A stretch of 64,000 bases of DNA from Bacteroidales bacterium (GCA_024400395.1 JAKSMW010000006.1:1-64000); one strand, 5' to 3'; shown: positions 25,946-34,555, numbered from the stretch's first letter. Translations and numbers: made by a program. Notes: a model not told the origin generated them from the sequence alone.

Positions 25946-27940
25946 CCTTCTCACCTTTTCACATATCATCTCATACCTTTTCGCAATTCTTTTTTTACCT
26001 ATTTTTCGGTAAAAACCTGCCACCTCGCCGCTTACCGTCTCGTACAACATCTGATAATTATTAGGTTCGGCATCATAAAGTTCCTTAACAATTGAAAACG
26101 CTGCGAGATACGAATCCTCCGCGCTTTTCCTGTCATTCAGCGGCAGGTAAGATTTTCCCATACCGACCAGATATTTCGGCATGTCGGCTTTAAATCTCTT
26201 GATTCTATCAACCGATGGTTCTATTAGCTTTTTACCCTCGATGTAATTATCCAAAGCCTCGGCGAATTTTCCTTTTTGATACAAGACATCACCTTTACAG
26301 AGCAAGGCTCCGGCGTTATAATCCGTGTAAATGCCATTCCCGTCGTCGTATTTCTCACACAGGCCGATAAGTCTGTCACAGTTTGCCTCCGCCTCGTCGT
26401 ATTCATGCAAATTATATTCAGATTTTGCGAGGTTTAAGACTGCAACCATGTATAAATTGAGATAGCAGTTCAGGAGTTCATGCCTGTCATAAACATCCAA
26501 CGCCTCTGCGAGCAGTTCTTTCGCATCCCCGAACCTCTTCATTTTCATGCAGATATTACTTTTCAAAGAATAGAAATTAGCGAGCAAAGGCGCAAACTGG
26601 TTCGGATTTGACGGATATATCCGTCTCTCAATTTCAATCGCCTTGTCAATGGCGGCCATTGCCTCGTCGAACTTCTTCTGGTCGGACAAGACGATCGCTA
26701 TACACGACAATGAATTGGCATAATGGCCATCATAGTAAGGGTCAATTTCAGAGAGTCTCCTCCGCACTTCAACGGATTTCCTTATTGTCTGCTCCGACTT
26801 CTCGAATTCACAAGCCTGATAATACATTATGCCGAGAGAATGCAGAGGCGTATTTATCAGATCGAGATAATCTTTTTCTTCCATGCCGTCAGCTCTTGCA
26901 GCATCGATCAATTCGATTGATTTTTCAAAATAATGGCTGGCGTTCTTATAGTCATTGATGCTTTTGTAACTTCTCCCGACATAGGTAAACACGATGGCGA
27001 GAAGCGGGCTTTCATCGCAGTTACGCTCCGCCATTTTCCCGTAGTGAAAGACCTTTTTGATTTCCATCTCGTCGCAGAAGAACCTCACCGCTTTGTGTAA
27101 ATATTCAACATTTGTCGTGTCCGACTCGACCATTTTGTCGTACATTTGCCCGATTACCCGTCTGTTTTCCTTTCCGCCGACGAGCATTCGCAGTTCTATC
27201 TCTTCGTTCATCCCCGGAATCAGTTCCTTGATGGAGGCGTTGGCTTCGTTGCGCTGGTTGATCTTCCGCGACAGGCGTTCGAGTGAGTTGAAGTTGGAAT
27301 AGACCTGCAATGCGCCTTCGATGTCGCCGTTGTCGAGGGCGTTGAATGCGTGGCGGCTCACCGAGTCCATGTCGTCTTTGTTAATCCTTGAGAACCTGTC
27401 AGCATATTCCGCTATTTTCGAGTTGGCGTTTTTTAGATTCTCCTCTGCTGTTTTTGCGCGCTGCTCGTAGTCGGCGAGAGTTATCTCATTGCCAGCGAGC
27501 TTGGCTTTCAGGTCCTCGATTTGTTTCCTGTAAACCCCGACCTGATAGTTATCGAAAATCTCGTAGTAATTCGCCCTCGATTCCGCGAGTTTCGCCGGCG
27601 GCGCGAGTACGATCTTCAGTGTGTCACGGTCGGTGAGGACCACTCCGTCGTTGATTTGCTTGGTGTTGACAAGCTCGTAGCCAAACTTATAGACACGGAT
27701 GTTATAAGCGATGTCGCCTTTCTTCTTCTTTGAAAAGTCAAGAACAAAAAGTCCGTCGTTGCCGCTGACGGCGGGCTGCACGTCATCCGACGAGACCACC
27801 TCAATGCTCACGCCGGACACAGATTTGCCATTGGAGTTAATCTCAACGACTCTCCCCACCTGCCTCACTTGTGCCGACAGGGTGCAAACATTTAGCAGAC
27901 AAACAATTACAATAAAAATTTTCAAAAATCGAGAATGCAT
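25931..27940 (-). CDS. Secreted TPR protein with N-terminal carboxypeptidase-regulatory-like domain
   Basis: 669 residues. A signal peptide (about 1-23, ending TLSAQ) leads into a CarboxypepD_reg-like domain (about 25-110, VGRVVEINSNGKSVSGVSIEVV), a coiled coil (about 135-185), and then many tetratricopeptide repeats (about 200-650, for example YKNASHYFEKSIELI and FDEAMAAIDKAIEIERR). It should lie in the periplasm or on the inner face of the outer membrane. It heads a three-gene minus-strand cluster with a sigma factor and an anti-sigma-like protein that shares the same regulatory-like domain, and has its own -7 promoter element. A sensing role in that module is inference. Confidence 0.8.
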   Translation of the reverse strand: MHSRFLKIFIVIVCLLNVCTLSAQVRQVGRVVEINSNGKSVSGVSIEVVSSDDVQPAVSGNDGLFVLDFSKKKKGDIAYNIRVYKFGYELVNTKQINDGVVLTDRDTLKIVLAPPAKLAESRANYYEIFDNYQVGVYRKQIEDLKAKLAGNEITLADYEQRAKTAEENLKNANSKIAEYADRFSRINKDDMDSVSRHAFNALDNGDIEGALQVYSNFNSLERLSRKINQRNEANASIKELIPGMNEEIELRMLVGGKENRRVIGQMYDKMVESDTTNVEYLHKAVRFFCDEMEIKKVFHYGKMAERNCDESPLLAIVFTYVGRSYKSINDYKNASHYFEKSIELIDAARADGMEEKDYLDLINTPLHSLGIMYYQACEFEKSEQTIRKSVEVRRRLSEIDPYYDGHYANSLSCIAIVLSDQKKFDEAMAAIDKAIEIERRIYPSNPNQFAPLLANFYSLKSNICMKMKRFGDAKELLAEALDVYDRHELLNCYLNLYMVAVLNLAKSEYNLHEYDEAEANCDRLIGLCEKYDDGNGIYTDYNAGALLCKGDVLYQKGKFAEALDNYIEGKKLIEPSVDRIKRFKADMPKYLVGMGKSYLPLNDRKSAEDSYLAAFSIVKELYDAEPNNYQMLYETVSGEVAGFYRKIGKKRIAKRYEMICEKVRRRLGE

Positions 27941-27962
27941 ATCATATCAGTGTAATGAAACG

Positions 27963-27970
27963 CAAAGATA
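27963..27970 (-). promoter_or_regulatory. Promoter -7 element for the TPR / sigma / anti-sigma cluster
   Basis: CAAAGATA reads TATCTTTG on the minus strand, exact TAnnTTTG, 22 bp before the start at 27940. This separates the cluster from the CXXX operon upstream. Confidence 0.6.
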
Positions 27971-28075
27971 TATATTTTTTCTGATTCATGAAATAATTTT
28001 CAATGTGTTAGATGAATTTAATACGGACTCTTCTTTGCGTCCTCATCATAAGTTCTGACATCATTCGACAAAAAG

Positions 28076-28345
28076 TCAAAAATCCAAGAACACCTCGCAA
28101 GTACTGAAATCGATTTCCCACTTGCCTTTTTCGATGCTTTCCCACTGATATTTCGCGGCCATGTCGTCCCACCATTTCTGAAACTTAGTGGTTGTCAAGC
28201 CCATGTCCTTAACCATTTTTTCGTAAAGGTCGTCATTGTCAGCTGATATGACCTTCGACAACTCAGCAAGTCCGTTTCGGCGTTCAAACAATGCCTGAAT
28301 TTGGTTTTTTTCTTCTTCTGTTACTTTTCCGACTAATTTTTTCAT
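28076..28345 (-). CDS. CXXX-repeat peptide modification system small protein
   Basis: 89 residues beginning MKKLVGKVTEEEKNQIQALFERRNGLAELSK, mostly helical, soluble, with one Cys near the end and the Trp-rich segment KFQKWWDDMAAKYQW. It resembles the short accessory protein that regularly accompanies CXXX-repeat peptides and their maturases in Bacteroidales; I match it from memory of the family, so the name is tentative. It begins 10 bp behind the second maturase and is the last gene of the operon. A role as peptide-recognition or scaffold protein is plausible but not shown. Confidence 0.7.
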   Translation of the reverse strand: MKKLVGKVTEEEKNQIQALFERRNGLAELSKVISADNDDLYEKMVKDMGLTTTKFQKWWDDMAAKYQWESIEKGKWEIDFSTCEVFLDF

Positions 28346-28355
28346 GATAACAATT

Positions 28356-29312
28356 TTAAAAATCTTTAGTGTTAATCAGATCAAAAGGGTCAAGGTAAAT
28401 GATTTCCTTGATTTCCTTTGTTGGGACAATCAATCCGTTTTCTTCAAGTTTGACAAGGAGTTTGCGGCTCGCATTTCTTTCGATATGCGACACCACACAC
28501 TGTTCGTGCGACGGCGTGTTAATGTCCCACGTCATCTTCTGGTTCAAAAAGACACAGCGTTTGCAATGATAAGCGTCGCAGATCCTGCATATCGGCGCGT
28601 GGTCAATTCGCAGAAGCTGTTTATTCTTGATATTCAACCCGTTGACCACATCGCCGCAGTTGTTGTCTTCATCTTCAAAATAAAACGCCGGACAAACGTA
28701 AAACCTTCCGTTCGGAGCGAGCGTGATGCTGTCAACACCGGCGTTGCAATTATTGGCCTTATCAAGCAACAATCTGTCAGTCAATATGTTGATTTGCGGA
28801 TTGTGTCCAGAGTTATAAGATTCAAAGACACTTTCAACCATCTTGTCGAGGATTTCCGCATAGAGTTTGAAATCTGCGTCATTGAAAGTCTCAACATCGG
28901 TAATTATAATATTAAGCCTGCTAACGAAATTTATGTTTTTCAGCAATGACTGACAATTTTCGAAGAAATCCTTTTTCCCTATCCTCACCACGTATGCGGG
29001 TTTTGGAGAATCATTTAGCTGAAGACATATAAAATCCCTGAAATCATTGAACACCAGCAGGTCTGATGAATACACGCTGTGGTTTCTGATTGAGGAGATA
29101 TTCGAATGGTCGATGGTGTCGATCAGCGACATGTATTCTGATGGCAGCTCATAATCAGGATACACGAACTGTATCGCAAGATTCTCCTTCATTCCGAATA
29201 TGATGCCGGCATTCAGAGTCTCCAAGTCGATAAGTCTTGGCTGTTTTCGGTTTTCATAGTTGCAGAATGATGTCGAACTATCGTCGAGCAATATTACCAA
29301 ATAACTCAGCAT
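28356..29312 (-). CDS. CXXX-repeat peptide maturase: SPASM-bearing partner lacking the radical-SAM motif
   Basis: 318 residues, start overlapping the previous gene by 7 bp. The N-terminal part (MLSYLVILLDDSSTSFCNYEN) has one Cys at residue 17 but no CxxxCxxC, so it cannot bind the usual radical-SAM cluster. The C-terminal part is a SPASM-like cysteine set: C189, C207, C219, C242, C245, C250, C253 and C272, with APNGRFYVCPAF and CRICDAYHCKRC. This pattern fits the family annotated as CXXX repeat peptide maturase. It may be an auxiliary, cluster-bearing partner of the canonical enzyme encoded directly upstream. Confidence 0.75.
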   Translation of the reverse strand: MLSYLVILLDDSSTSFCNYENRKQPRLIDLETLNAGIIFGMKENLAIQFVYPDYELPSEYMSLIDTIDHSNISSIRNHSVYSSDLLVFNDFRDFICLQLNDSPKPAYVVRIGKKDFFENCQSLLKNINFVSRLNIIITDVETFNDADFKLYAEILDKMVESVFESYNSGHNPQINILTDRLLLDKANNCNAGVDSITLAPNGRFYVCPAFYFEDEDNNCGDVVNGLNIKNKQLLRIDHAPICRICDAYHCKRCVFLNQKMTWDINTPSHEQCVVSHIERNASRKLLVKLEENGLIVPTKEIKEIIYLDPFDLINTKDF

Positions 29313-30541
29313 GGCTTTGATTTTAAGCAGGTTACGTTATTATCCTTACGTTTGTTTTGTTCGAATCGCTCACGTTGCTGCAGACGTTCGAGTTTGCGAT
29401 ACAGCTTATTCCAGTAATAGTTGTTAGCACGAACCCGTGCTTTATGCATCTTGCATATCGCAGTGGCGCGTTGGAACACTGTATTTGTGTCGGCTGCGTC
29501 GAAGTTTTCGCCTTGGCACCATGCGCATCCGCTCGCCACCTCGCAGCCGATGCACTCATCGTTGCTTTGTGTGCATCTGTCGAGGGTGAGGAAGGGGCGC
29601 AGCTTGTTCTTGTCGATTCCGTCGTGGATGTTACCGATGATCCATGCTTTCTTGTTACGCAATGAATACTGTGCGAAACGCGTACACGGATAGAAATTTC
29701 CCGCGGCGTCAACAGACAGCATCTTACCTGCGCCGCACCAGTTCTCATTGTCCGTCACACAGTCCATCGGCTTGCCGAGACGCTCCGAAAAGAATGAGCA
29801 GCTGTAATTTTCATAGTAATCCTCGTCAACAATAGTGTCCGCGAGCTTCATCAGTTGTTCCTCGAAAAGCTTGTCATCGCCGTCATTCCATACATCTTCA
29901 AAAACGCAATTTATGTTTACATCATGAATACCAAGGGAATACAGATGCAGAACGCTCTCGTAGATATACGGTAAATCCGCGCTGATAATCGTCACCTTTG
30001 TGCCTGCACCCGGAAATTGTTCAAGCCATAACGGGATATTCCTTACGACATCTTTGTATGATCCTTTTTCAGTTCCTTTGTACACACGATTCATGTCGTG
30101 TTTGATTTCCGTCCCGTCAATAGTTATCCCTATGCTGAGATGTGACCTGTTTTTTTTGATGAAACGTTGCACCTTCTCGGAATCATAGTTGATGCCATTT
30201 GTGGAAAAAGAGAATCTGTACGAATTGAACCAGTGGTGGTTTCTTCTGAACATCTCAATTTTCAGATAGTCACATATCTTGTCGATGAGGTCAATCTCAA
30301 GAAATGGTTCTCCTCCGATAAAGTCCCATATCACGCTTGCCTGCGGCATGTCGTCTTCATGACTGAGGATGTAGTCAATGGCAGCCTTGGCGGTGGAAAA
30401 CGTCATGCGTTCAGTCTCGTTTTTCCCGACCAGATAACAATATTTACATGCCAGCTGACAGTCCTTGGTTACAATAAAGGTAATGCTTTTTGCGATGCCT
30501 GACTGCCATCCGCCATCTTGTGTCTTGATGTTTTGTTTCAT
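29306..30541 (-). CDS. Radical SAM / SPASM peptide maturase for the CXXX-repeat target
   Basis: 411 residues from ATG 30541 (MKQNIKTQDGGWQ); a longer frame runs back into the precursor gene and is unlikely. CxxxCxxC is at C28, C32, C35 (TKDCQLACKYCY), the SAM-binding GGEP at 76-79, and a C-terminal SPASM domain has C269, C286, C323, C330, C333, C339, C342 and C363. This is the layout of enzymes that crosslink or epimerise ribosomal peptides. It starts 8 bp after the Cys-repeat protein, its likely substrate, and its end overlaps the partner maturase by 7 bp. The chemistry performed is unknown; thioether formation at the cysteines is one possibility. Confidence 0.88.
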   Translation of the reverse strand: MKQNIKTQDGGWQSGIAKSITFIVTKDCQLACKYCYLVGKNETERMTFSTAKAAIDYILSHEDDMPQASVIWDFIGGEPFLEIDLIDKICDYLKIEMFRRNHHWFNSYRFSFSTNGINYDSEKVQRFIKKNRSHLSIGITIDGTEIKHDMNRVYKGTEKGSYKDVVRNIPLWLEQFPGAGTKVTIISADLPYIYESVLHLYSLGIHDVNINCVFEDVWNDGDDKLFEEQLMKLADTIVDEDYYENYSCSFFSERLGKPMDCVTDNENWCGAGKMLSVDAAGNFYPCTRFAQYSLRNKKAWIIGNIHDGIDKNKLRPFLTLDRCTQSNDECIGCEVASGCAWCQGENFDAADTNTVFQRATAICKMHKARVRANNYYWNKLYRKLERLQQRERFEQNKRKDNNVTCLKSKPC

Positions 30542-30549
30542 GACAAACC

Positions 30550-31251
30550 CTAACTTGAAGTTCCGGAGCAGGACGAGGAGCAATAGTAGTAGCACAGTCC
30601 CGAGCAAGATCCGCTGCAATACATGCGGCAACCATCGCAGTTATAGCTGTTTCCGCCCATGCAGCCGCCTTTGCAAGAGTCGTTACAAGCAGTTTTGCAG
30701 GATGATGAACACGCCCCACTGCAAGACTGCATACATTCATTGGTACACGAGCTGCAGTTCGACTTTGAAGTACCGCTGCACGTCCCGCTACAGTTACTGC
30801 CGCAGGTTGTCGTACATGACGAGGAACAGGTGCCGGAGCATGACGAGGAGCAGCTTCCGGTGCATGAGGTACATGTTGACGAGCAACCACTGGTACACGT
30901 CGATTTGCACGTTCCGCTGCAATTGGATCCGCAGCCGCCGGTGCAAGATGCGGAGCATGTTCCCGTGCATGAAGTGCATCCGCCAGTGCAGCCTTCCGTG
31001 CAAGTCCCTGTGCATCCGTTGCCGCAGGCGTTGGCGGCGCTGCCTGTACACGTCGTGCTGCATGATTCGGCACACGAGCCGTAACACGTGGAGGTGCATG
31101 AGCCGTTACAGTCGCTCGGGTCAACGATTTCTTTTTTGCATGATAGCAGAGACCCTCCCATTGAGAGAATGGCGAACGCCGGAAGCACCGTCAAGGCCGC
31201 CTTCTTGAAGAACTCCCGCCTGTTTATGATATCGTCGTGTCTATCTTCCAT
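30550..31251 (-). CDS. CXXX-repeat radical-SAM target protein, Tat-type lipoprotein precursor
   Basis: 233 residues. The N-terminus contains NRREFFKKAA at residues 10-19, a twin-arginine motif, then a hydrophobic stretch and a lipobox (LLSC, C38). From C48 to C228 there are 44 cysteines, nearly all exactly four apart, with Ser, Thr and Gly between. The register is interrupted by CxxC steps at 92-95, 127-130, 166-169 and 205-208, giving a higher-order unit of 35, 39 and 39 residues. The start overlaps the upstream lipoprotein by 11 bp and a radical-SAM gene starts 8 bp downstream. It is the probable modified product of the operon; Tat export would suit a protein already folded or crosslinked in the cytoplasm. 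Confidence 0.88.
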   Translation of the reverse strand: MEDRHDDIINRREFFKKAALTVLPAFAILSMGGSLLSCKKEIVDPSDCNGSCTSTCYGSCAESCSTTCTGSAANACGNGCTGTCTEGCTGGCTSCTGTCSASCTGGCGSNCSGTCKSTCTSGCSSTCTSCTGSCSSSCSGTCSSSCTTTCGSNCSGTCSGTSKSNCSSCTNECMQSCSGACSSSCKTACNDSCKGGCMGGNSYNCDGCRMYCSGSCSGLCYYYCSSSCSGTSS

Positions 31252-32593
31252 ATTTCAATATGTTTTTGTAATCTAAGCCGTTAAATTTCTTTCTTTGATT
31301 GTCCGTATCATGAGGAGCCTTCAAAACTTTCGCCGGTTCGGAGTTGTCGGTGATGCCATCCGCTCCCTTTGATGTCTTTGTCAATGTATAATGTGTGAAT
31401 GCCTGAAAACGTCCGCTGTACGTGTCATCACTTACGTTATAGTATGTCAAGCAAAATCCCGTCGCTTTCCTGCCGTTTGAGTCGTTGTAATCAGCGCCGG
31501 TGAGACTGTATGTCCCATCTGAATTTTTCGCAAGATACATTTCAGGGGAGTCTTGATAGCCGTGTCCATCTTCGATATAATAGAACGTATCATCAGTATC
31601 CAAGGCATATATTGGCCAAAGCACACTGTGATAGTATATGTCAGGTTCATCGAAGAAATAGAACGTGATGTTTGTACGATACCATCCGCCATACAGATGT
31701 ATCGCCCCGGTACTCTCATCATATTGTCCGACGGCATGGAGATATGAATTGCCTTCGCCCCAACAGATGCCTTCAACCAACACCCAAGTCATTTCATCGC
31801 TCTGATATGTCGATATACGGGTGCCAGACCACGACTCGTAAGTTTCCAGATCCCAATTGTATGCCGTGACCGAATATGTGCCGATATAGTCGCTGAGAGG
31901 TGTTACCGTGCCATCGCTTGCGGTCTCAAAGGATTTGGTCTCGCCGTACGTAGTGCCCACGGAATTTGTGGCATACGACCTCACGTAGTATCTTGTTCCG
32001 GCGGCAAGTCCGGTTATGCTCGACTGGAAACTTCCGATGCCTTTTCCGTCGTTGGTATGTGAGTCTGACACCGTTGGATTTCCCGATTCGCTCCAGCACA
32101 CACCTTTTGCAGTCACTAACGAGTTGCCGTCGGCAGTGACATCGCCGCCGCAAATCGCCGATGTTTTTGAGATGCTCGAAACGTTTGATGTGCTCACCGT
32201 CGGGTTAAACATCTGGAAATCTTCGGTAGTGAACGTCTTCGTCTCGCCGTAAGAGACGTCAACCTCATTCTTCGCATACGCCCTGATGTGGTATGTGGTA
32301 TTGGCATCCAGGCCGCCAATGGTTGTCTGGAACATCCCGTCTCCGTTGCCATCAGTCGTTTTGCTGTCAGATATGGTGGGTTGCAAGTTGGTGCTTGACC
32401 AGCAGACTCCTCTTTGTTTGATGAATGCCCTGCCGTTTTCAGTTATGTCGCCGCCACATTTCGCCGAGTTTTCTGTTATCTCCACCACATCAAGCGTCTT
32501 GATTGTTGGCGACACTGCCTTCTTGTTACATGATGCACAAATCATCACGAGTACAAGCATAGAAGCAATTGCAAATATCGTTTTGTTTTTCAT
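31241..32593 (-). CDS. Lipoprotein with two FN3-like repeats and a beta-rich C-terminal domain
   Basis: 450 residues. The lipoprotein signal ends ICASC (Cys near residue 22). Two tandem repeats follow (about 33-122 and 130-226), each with CGGDIT.NG / RGVCWS / Y.IRAYA.N / YGETK.F.T, the Bacteroidota FN3-like pattern. Residues about 235-405 form a Trp/Tyr-rich beta domain, perhaps lipocalin-like (YIGTYSVTAYNWD, then FQAFTHYTLTK). The tail is basic. It overlaps the CXXX precursor gene by 11 bp, so the two are translated together, and both products should be lipid-anchored. A surface or outer-membrane partner of the CXXX protein is a reasonable guess. Confidence 0.78.
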   Translation of the reverse strand: MKNKTIFAIASMLVLVMICASCNKKAVSPTIKTLDVVEITENSAKCGGDITENGRAFIKQRGVCWSSTNLQPTISDSKTTDGNGDGMFQTTIGGLDANTTYHIRAYAKNEVDVSYGETKTFTTEDFQMFNPTVSTSNVSSISKTSAICGGDVTADGNSLVTAKGVCWSESGNPTVSDSHTNDGKGIGSFQSSITGLAAGTRYYVRSYATNSVGTTYGETKSFETASDGTVTPLSDYIGTYSVTAYNWDLETYESWSGTRISTYQSDEMTWVLVEGICWGEGNSYLHAVGQYDESTGAIHLYGGWYRTNITFYFFDEPDIYYHSVLWPIYALDTDDTFYYIEDGHGYQDSPEMYLAKNSDGTYSLTGADYNDSNGRKATGFCLTYYNVSDDTYSGRFQAFTHYTLTKTSKGADGITDNSEPAKVLKAPHDTDNQRKKFNGLDYKNILKYGR

Positions 32594-32626
32594 ATGAATA
32601 ATTTTATATGTGGTCGCAATCGCGTC

Positions 32627-34228
32627 CTAATATTTCTTATATTTCGTGCATGTGCCGTCCCATGTCTCCCACTTGGATTCATGGATACGAATAGAGCTGT
32701 CGTAACCTTTTGATTCCCAGTCGGTGCGTATCTTACGCATTGTGGATTGAATATCTTTACGTCTGCTATCCGAATAATAATCCCATCCGGTATCCATTCT
32801 AATCAGCATATTGACATAATCATCATATACATGATTCAACTGCCTCCATTGTATCATGTTAGCCGTTGAAGGTATTTTCTTTTTGTCGTTAACAGAGGTT
32901 TCGCTATCAGAGGTTTTACCGTTATCGGTCTTGCTCTTTTGTGGTGCCGCAGAAGACACGACACCCTGTTGCTCACATTTCTGGACAAATTGGTCTTCAC
33001 GTGCTTTGTTTTTGAATGCTTTTATGTCCTGAGTAAGTGACGACGTTAAGGAAATCAATTCTTTGACAGACGACCTTAATTGTTTACTGGCTTCCATATT
33101 TTTCAGGTAGATATTAGCTATATAATAACCTTCACTTGCAGCAGTGTTATAATATTTGGCAGCCATTTCATAGTCCACGCCACATATTCTCCCCAAGTTA
33201 AATTGGTAATAACGACCTTTCTCAGCTATCAGAGGAGGGTATCCGAGTTTGCAAGCCTTTTCAATATAAGGATATGCTTCTTGATATCCTTCGGCAGATA
33301 CCAACATGCCTCCCATCATGAGATGGTTATACTGACATGCCATTGCCTGAAGATGAAACGCAGGAGGGTAAGAGGCAGCTAACAGTGGTTCAATCATCTT
33401 CTTAACCGTGTCGCAACGTTCCTCCATGGTCTTGCTGCTTGGGATTTTGCCGGTAAGGAGGAAATTTCCGTACTCATACACGGCAGGGAAAAAGTTACGT
33501 TGCGCCGCTGCACGTATATAGGCGACGCCGGCTGTCGGGTCAGAGTCGGAGTTCATTTTCATGGCTCCTACACGGAACATTTCGAAGGCTTCCTTATCGA
33601 AAGTGCCGTCACTGATAGCATCAACAATATATTTGGCACAATAGATGAATGGAAACATGTCGTTTTGAAGACCGCATTCCATGGATATCGAGGCGTAATC
33701 AACGGCACACACAGGGTCGAAATAGTCGGGGCCTCCGTACAGGCACAAACTGGCGAGTCCATTATAATAGACGGAGTCTCTCTCCGCGGCCAATCGCATG
33801 TAAGAGTACGCCTTTTCAATGCTGTCCATGTAAAGGTAGCATGCACCCAAATTATTGTAGGCGTTGTTTCTCTCAAAGTCAAATTGTTCGGGAATGTTGT
33901 TGCAGGCTCTTGAATAGCAGTAGAATGCCGTGTCAAAGTTTTTGACATTGCAACGATGCATATAGTAGTCAGCCAAATATAAATAGCACAGTCCGTCTTC
34001 TTCCGAATTCTTCTCCAAAACGGCAACAAAGGCCTCCGCCACTCCAACTTCTTTCTTGTCATTGTGGTTGTTGCGTTGCAGCTTTTGAGACGTTTTCACT
34101 GCCTTCATCAAATCTTTGCTGTATAATCCATAGTTAGCCGATCGGGACACCTGCGCATAAACCGTAGGCAATGAGAACGACATCACAAATATTGACGTCA
34201 ATATAATCAGTATCATTTTTTTAGCCAT
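32627..34228 (-). CDS. Secreted Sel1/TPR-repeat protein
   Basis: 533 residues from ATG 34228, chosen because MAKKMILIILTSIFVMSFSL is a clean signal peptide ending VYAQ; an ATG at 34291 would add 21 polar residues. The mature part is helical repeats of Sel1/TPR type (about 40-380: DTAFYCYSRACNN, YEMAAKYYNTAASEGYYIANIYL), then a charged low-complexity linker (about 405-445) and a C-terminal segment rich in Trp and Tyr. It lies 33 bp upstream of the lipoprotein of the CXXX operon and 15 bp (by the longer start) to 78 bp behind the regulator gene. Role unknown; periplasmic assembly or interaction scaffold is possible. Confidence 0.75.
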   Translation of the reverse strand: MAKKMILIILTSIFVMSFSLPTVYAQVSRSANYGLYSKDLMKAVKTSQKLQRNNHNDKKEVGVAEAFVAVLEKNSEEDGLCYLYLADYYMHRCNVKNFDTAFYCYSRACNNIPEQFDFERNNAYNNLGACYLYMDSIEKAYSYMRLAAERDSVYYNGLASLCLYGGPDYFDPVCAVDYASISMECGLQNDMFPFIYCAKYIVDAISDGTFDKEAFEMFRVGAMKMNSDSDPTAGVAYIRAAAQRNFFPAVYEYGNFLLTGKIPSSKTMEERCDTVKKMIEPLLAASYPPAFHLQAMACQYNHLMMGGMLVSAEGYQEAYPYIEKACKLGYPPLIAEKGRYYQFNLGRICGVDYEMAAKYYNTAASEGYYIANIYLKNMEASKQLRSSVKELISLTSSLTQDIKAFKNKAREDQFVQKCEQQGVVSSAAPQKSKTDNGKTSDSETSVNDKKKIPSTANMIQWRQLNHVYDDYVNMLIRMDTGWDYYSDSRRKDIQSTMRKIRTDWESKGYDSSIRIHESKWETWDGTCTKYKKY

Positions 34229-34306
34229 CGGCAATGCATGACTCTGTTTGAGAGGCATAAACCCCGTTTTGATTGTTGTGTCAATTTTCATTTTTTTGCC
34301 GCCCTG

Positions 34307-34555
34307 TTATATCCCATCCGGCCCATCGGTTTTAGATTTATAATTATTGTTTATCATCTCCGAATAATCCGCAAAAAAGTCATAATCAAGCACCTGCGAG
34401 ATCTTGAGCAACAAGCCGGTGTCGATGTATTTCCTTTGGAAAATCTTATAGATGTTGTCGCGGCAACATCCCAATCTGTCAGAGAACCACTTGACGCCGC
34501 GCCCCTGCTCGTCAAGTTTCTCACGTATTTTCTTACCGATATGAACTTCTTCCAT
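34307..34555 (-). CDS. Helix-turn-helix regulator (XRE-like), first gene of the CXXX operon
   Basis: 82 residues from ATG 34555: MEEVHIGKKIREKLDEQGRG opens an XRE-like helix-turn-helix with VKWFSDRLGCCRDNIYKIFQRKYIDTGLLLKISQVLDYDFF, a compact regulator type common in Bacteroidota. In-frame ATGs at 34624 and 34642 would add 23 or 29 residues; the domain itself does not need them, so the start is uncertain. It is probably co-transcribed with the Sel1 protein and the CXXX genes, and may control them. An interrupted palindrome lies at 34696-34721. Confidence 0.72.
   Translation of the reverse strand: MEEVHIGKKIREKLDEQGRGVKWFSDRLGCCRDNIYKIFQRKYIDTGLLLKISQVLDYDFFADYSEMINNNYKSKTDGPDGI

Noticed and set aside
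30465..31208. 247-codon plus-strand frame and a 226-codon minus-strand frame over the Cys-repeat gene
   Set aside because: Both are by-products of the repetitive codons for Cys, Ser, Thr and Gly. Only the frame with Tat signal, lipobox and operon overlaps makes biological sense.
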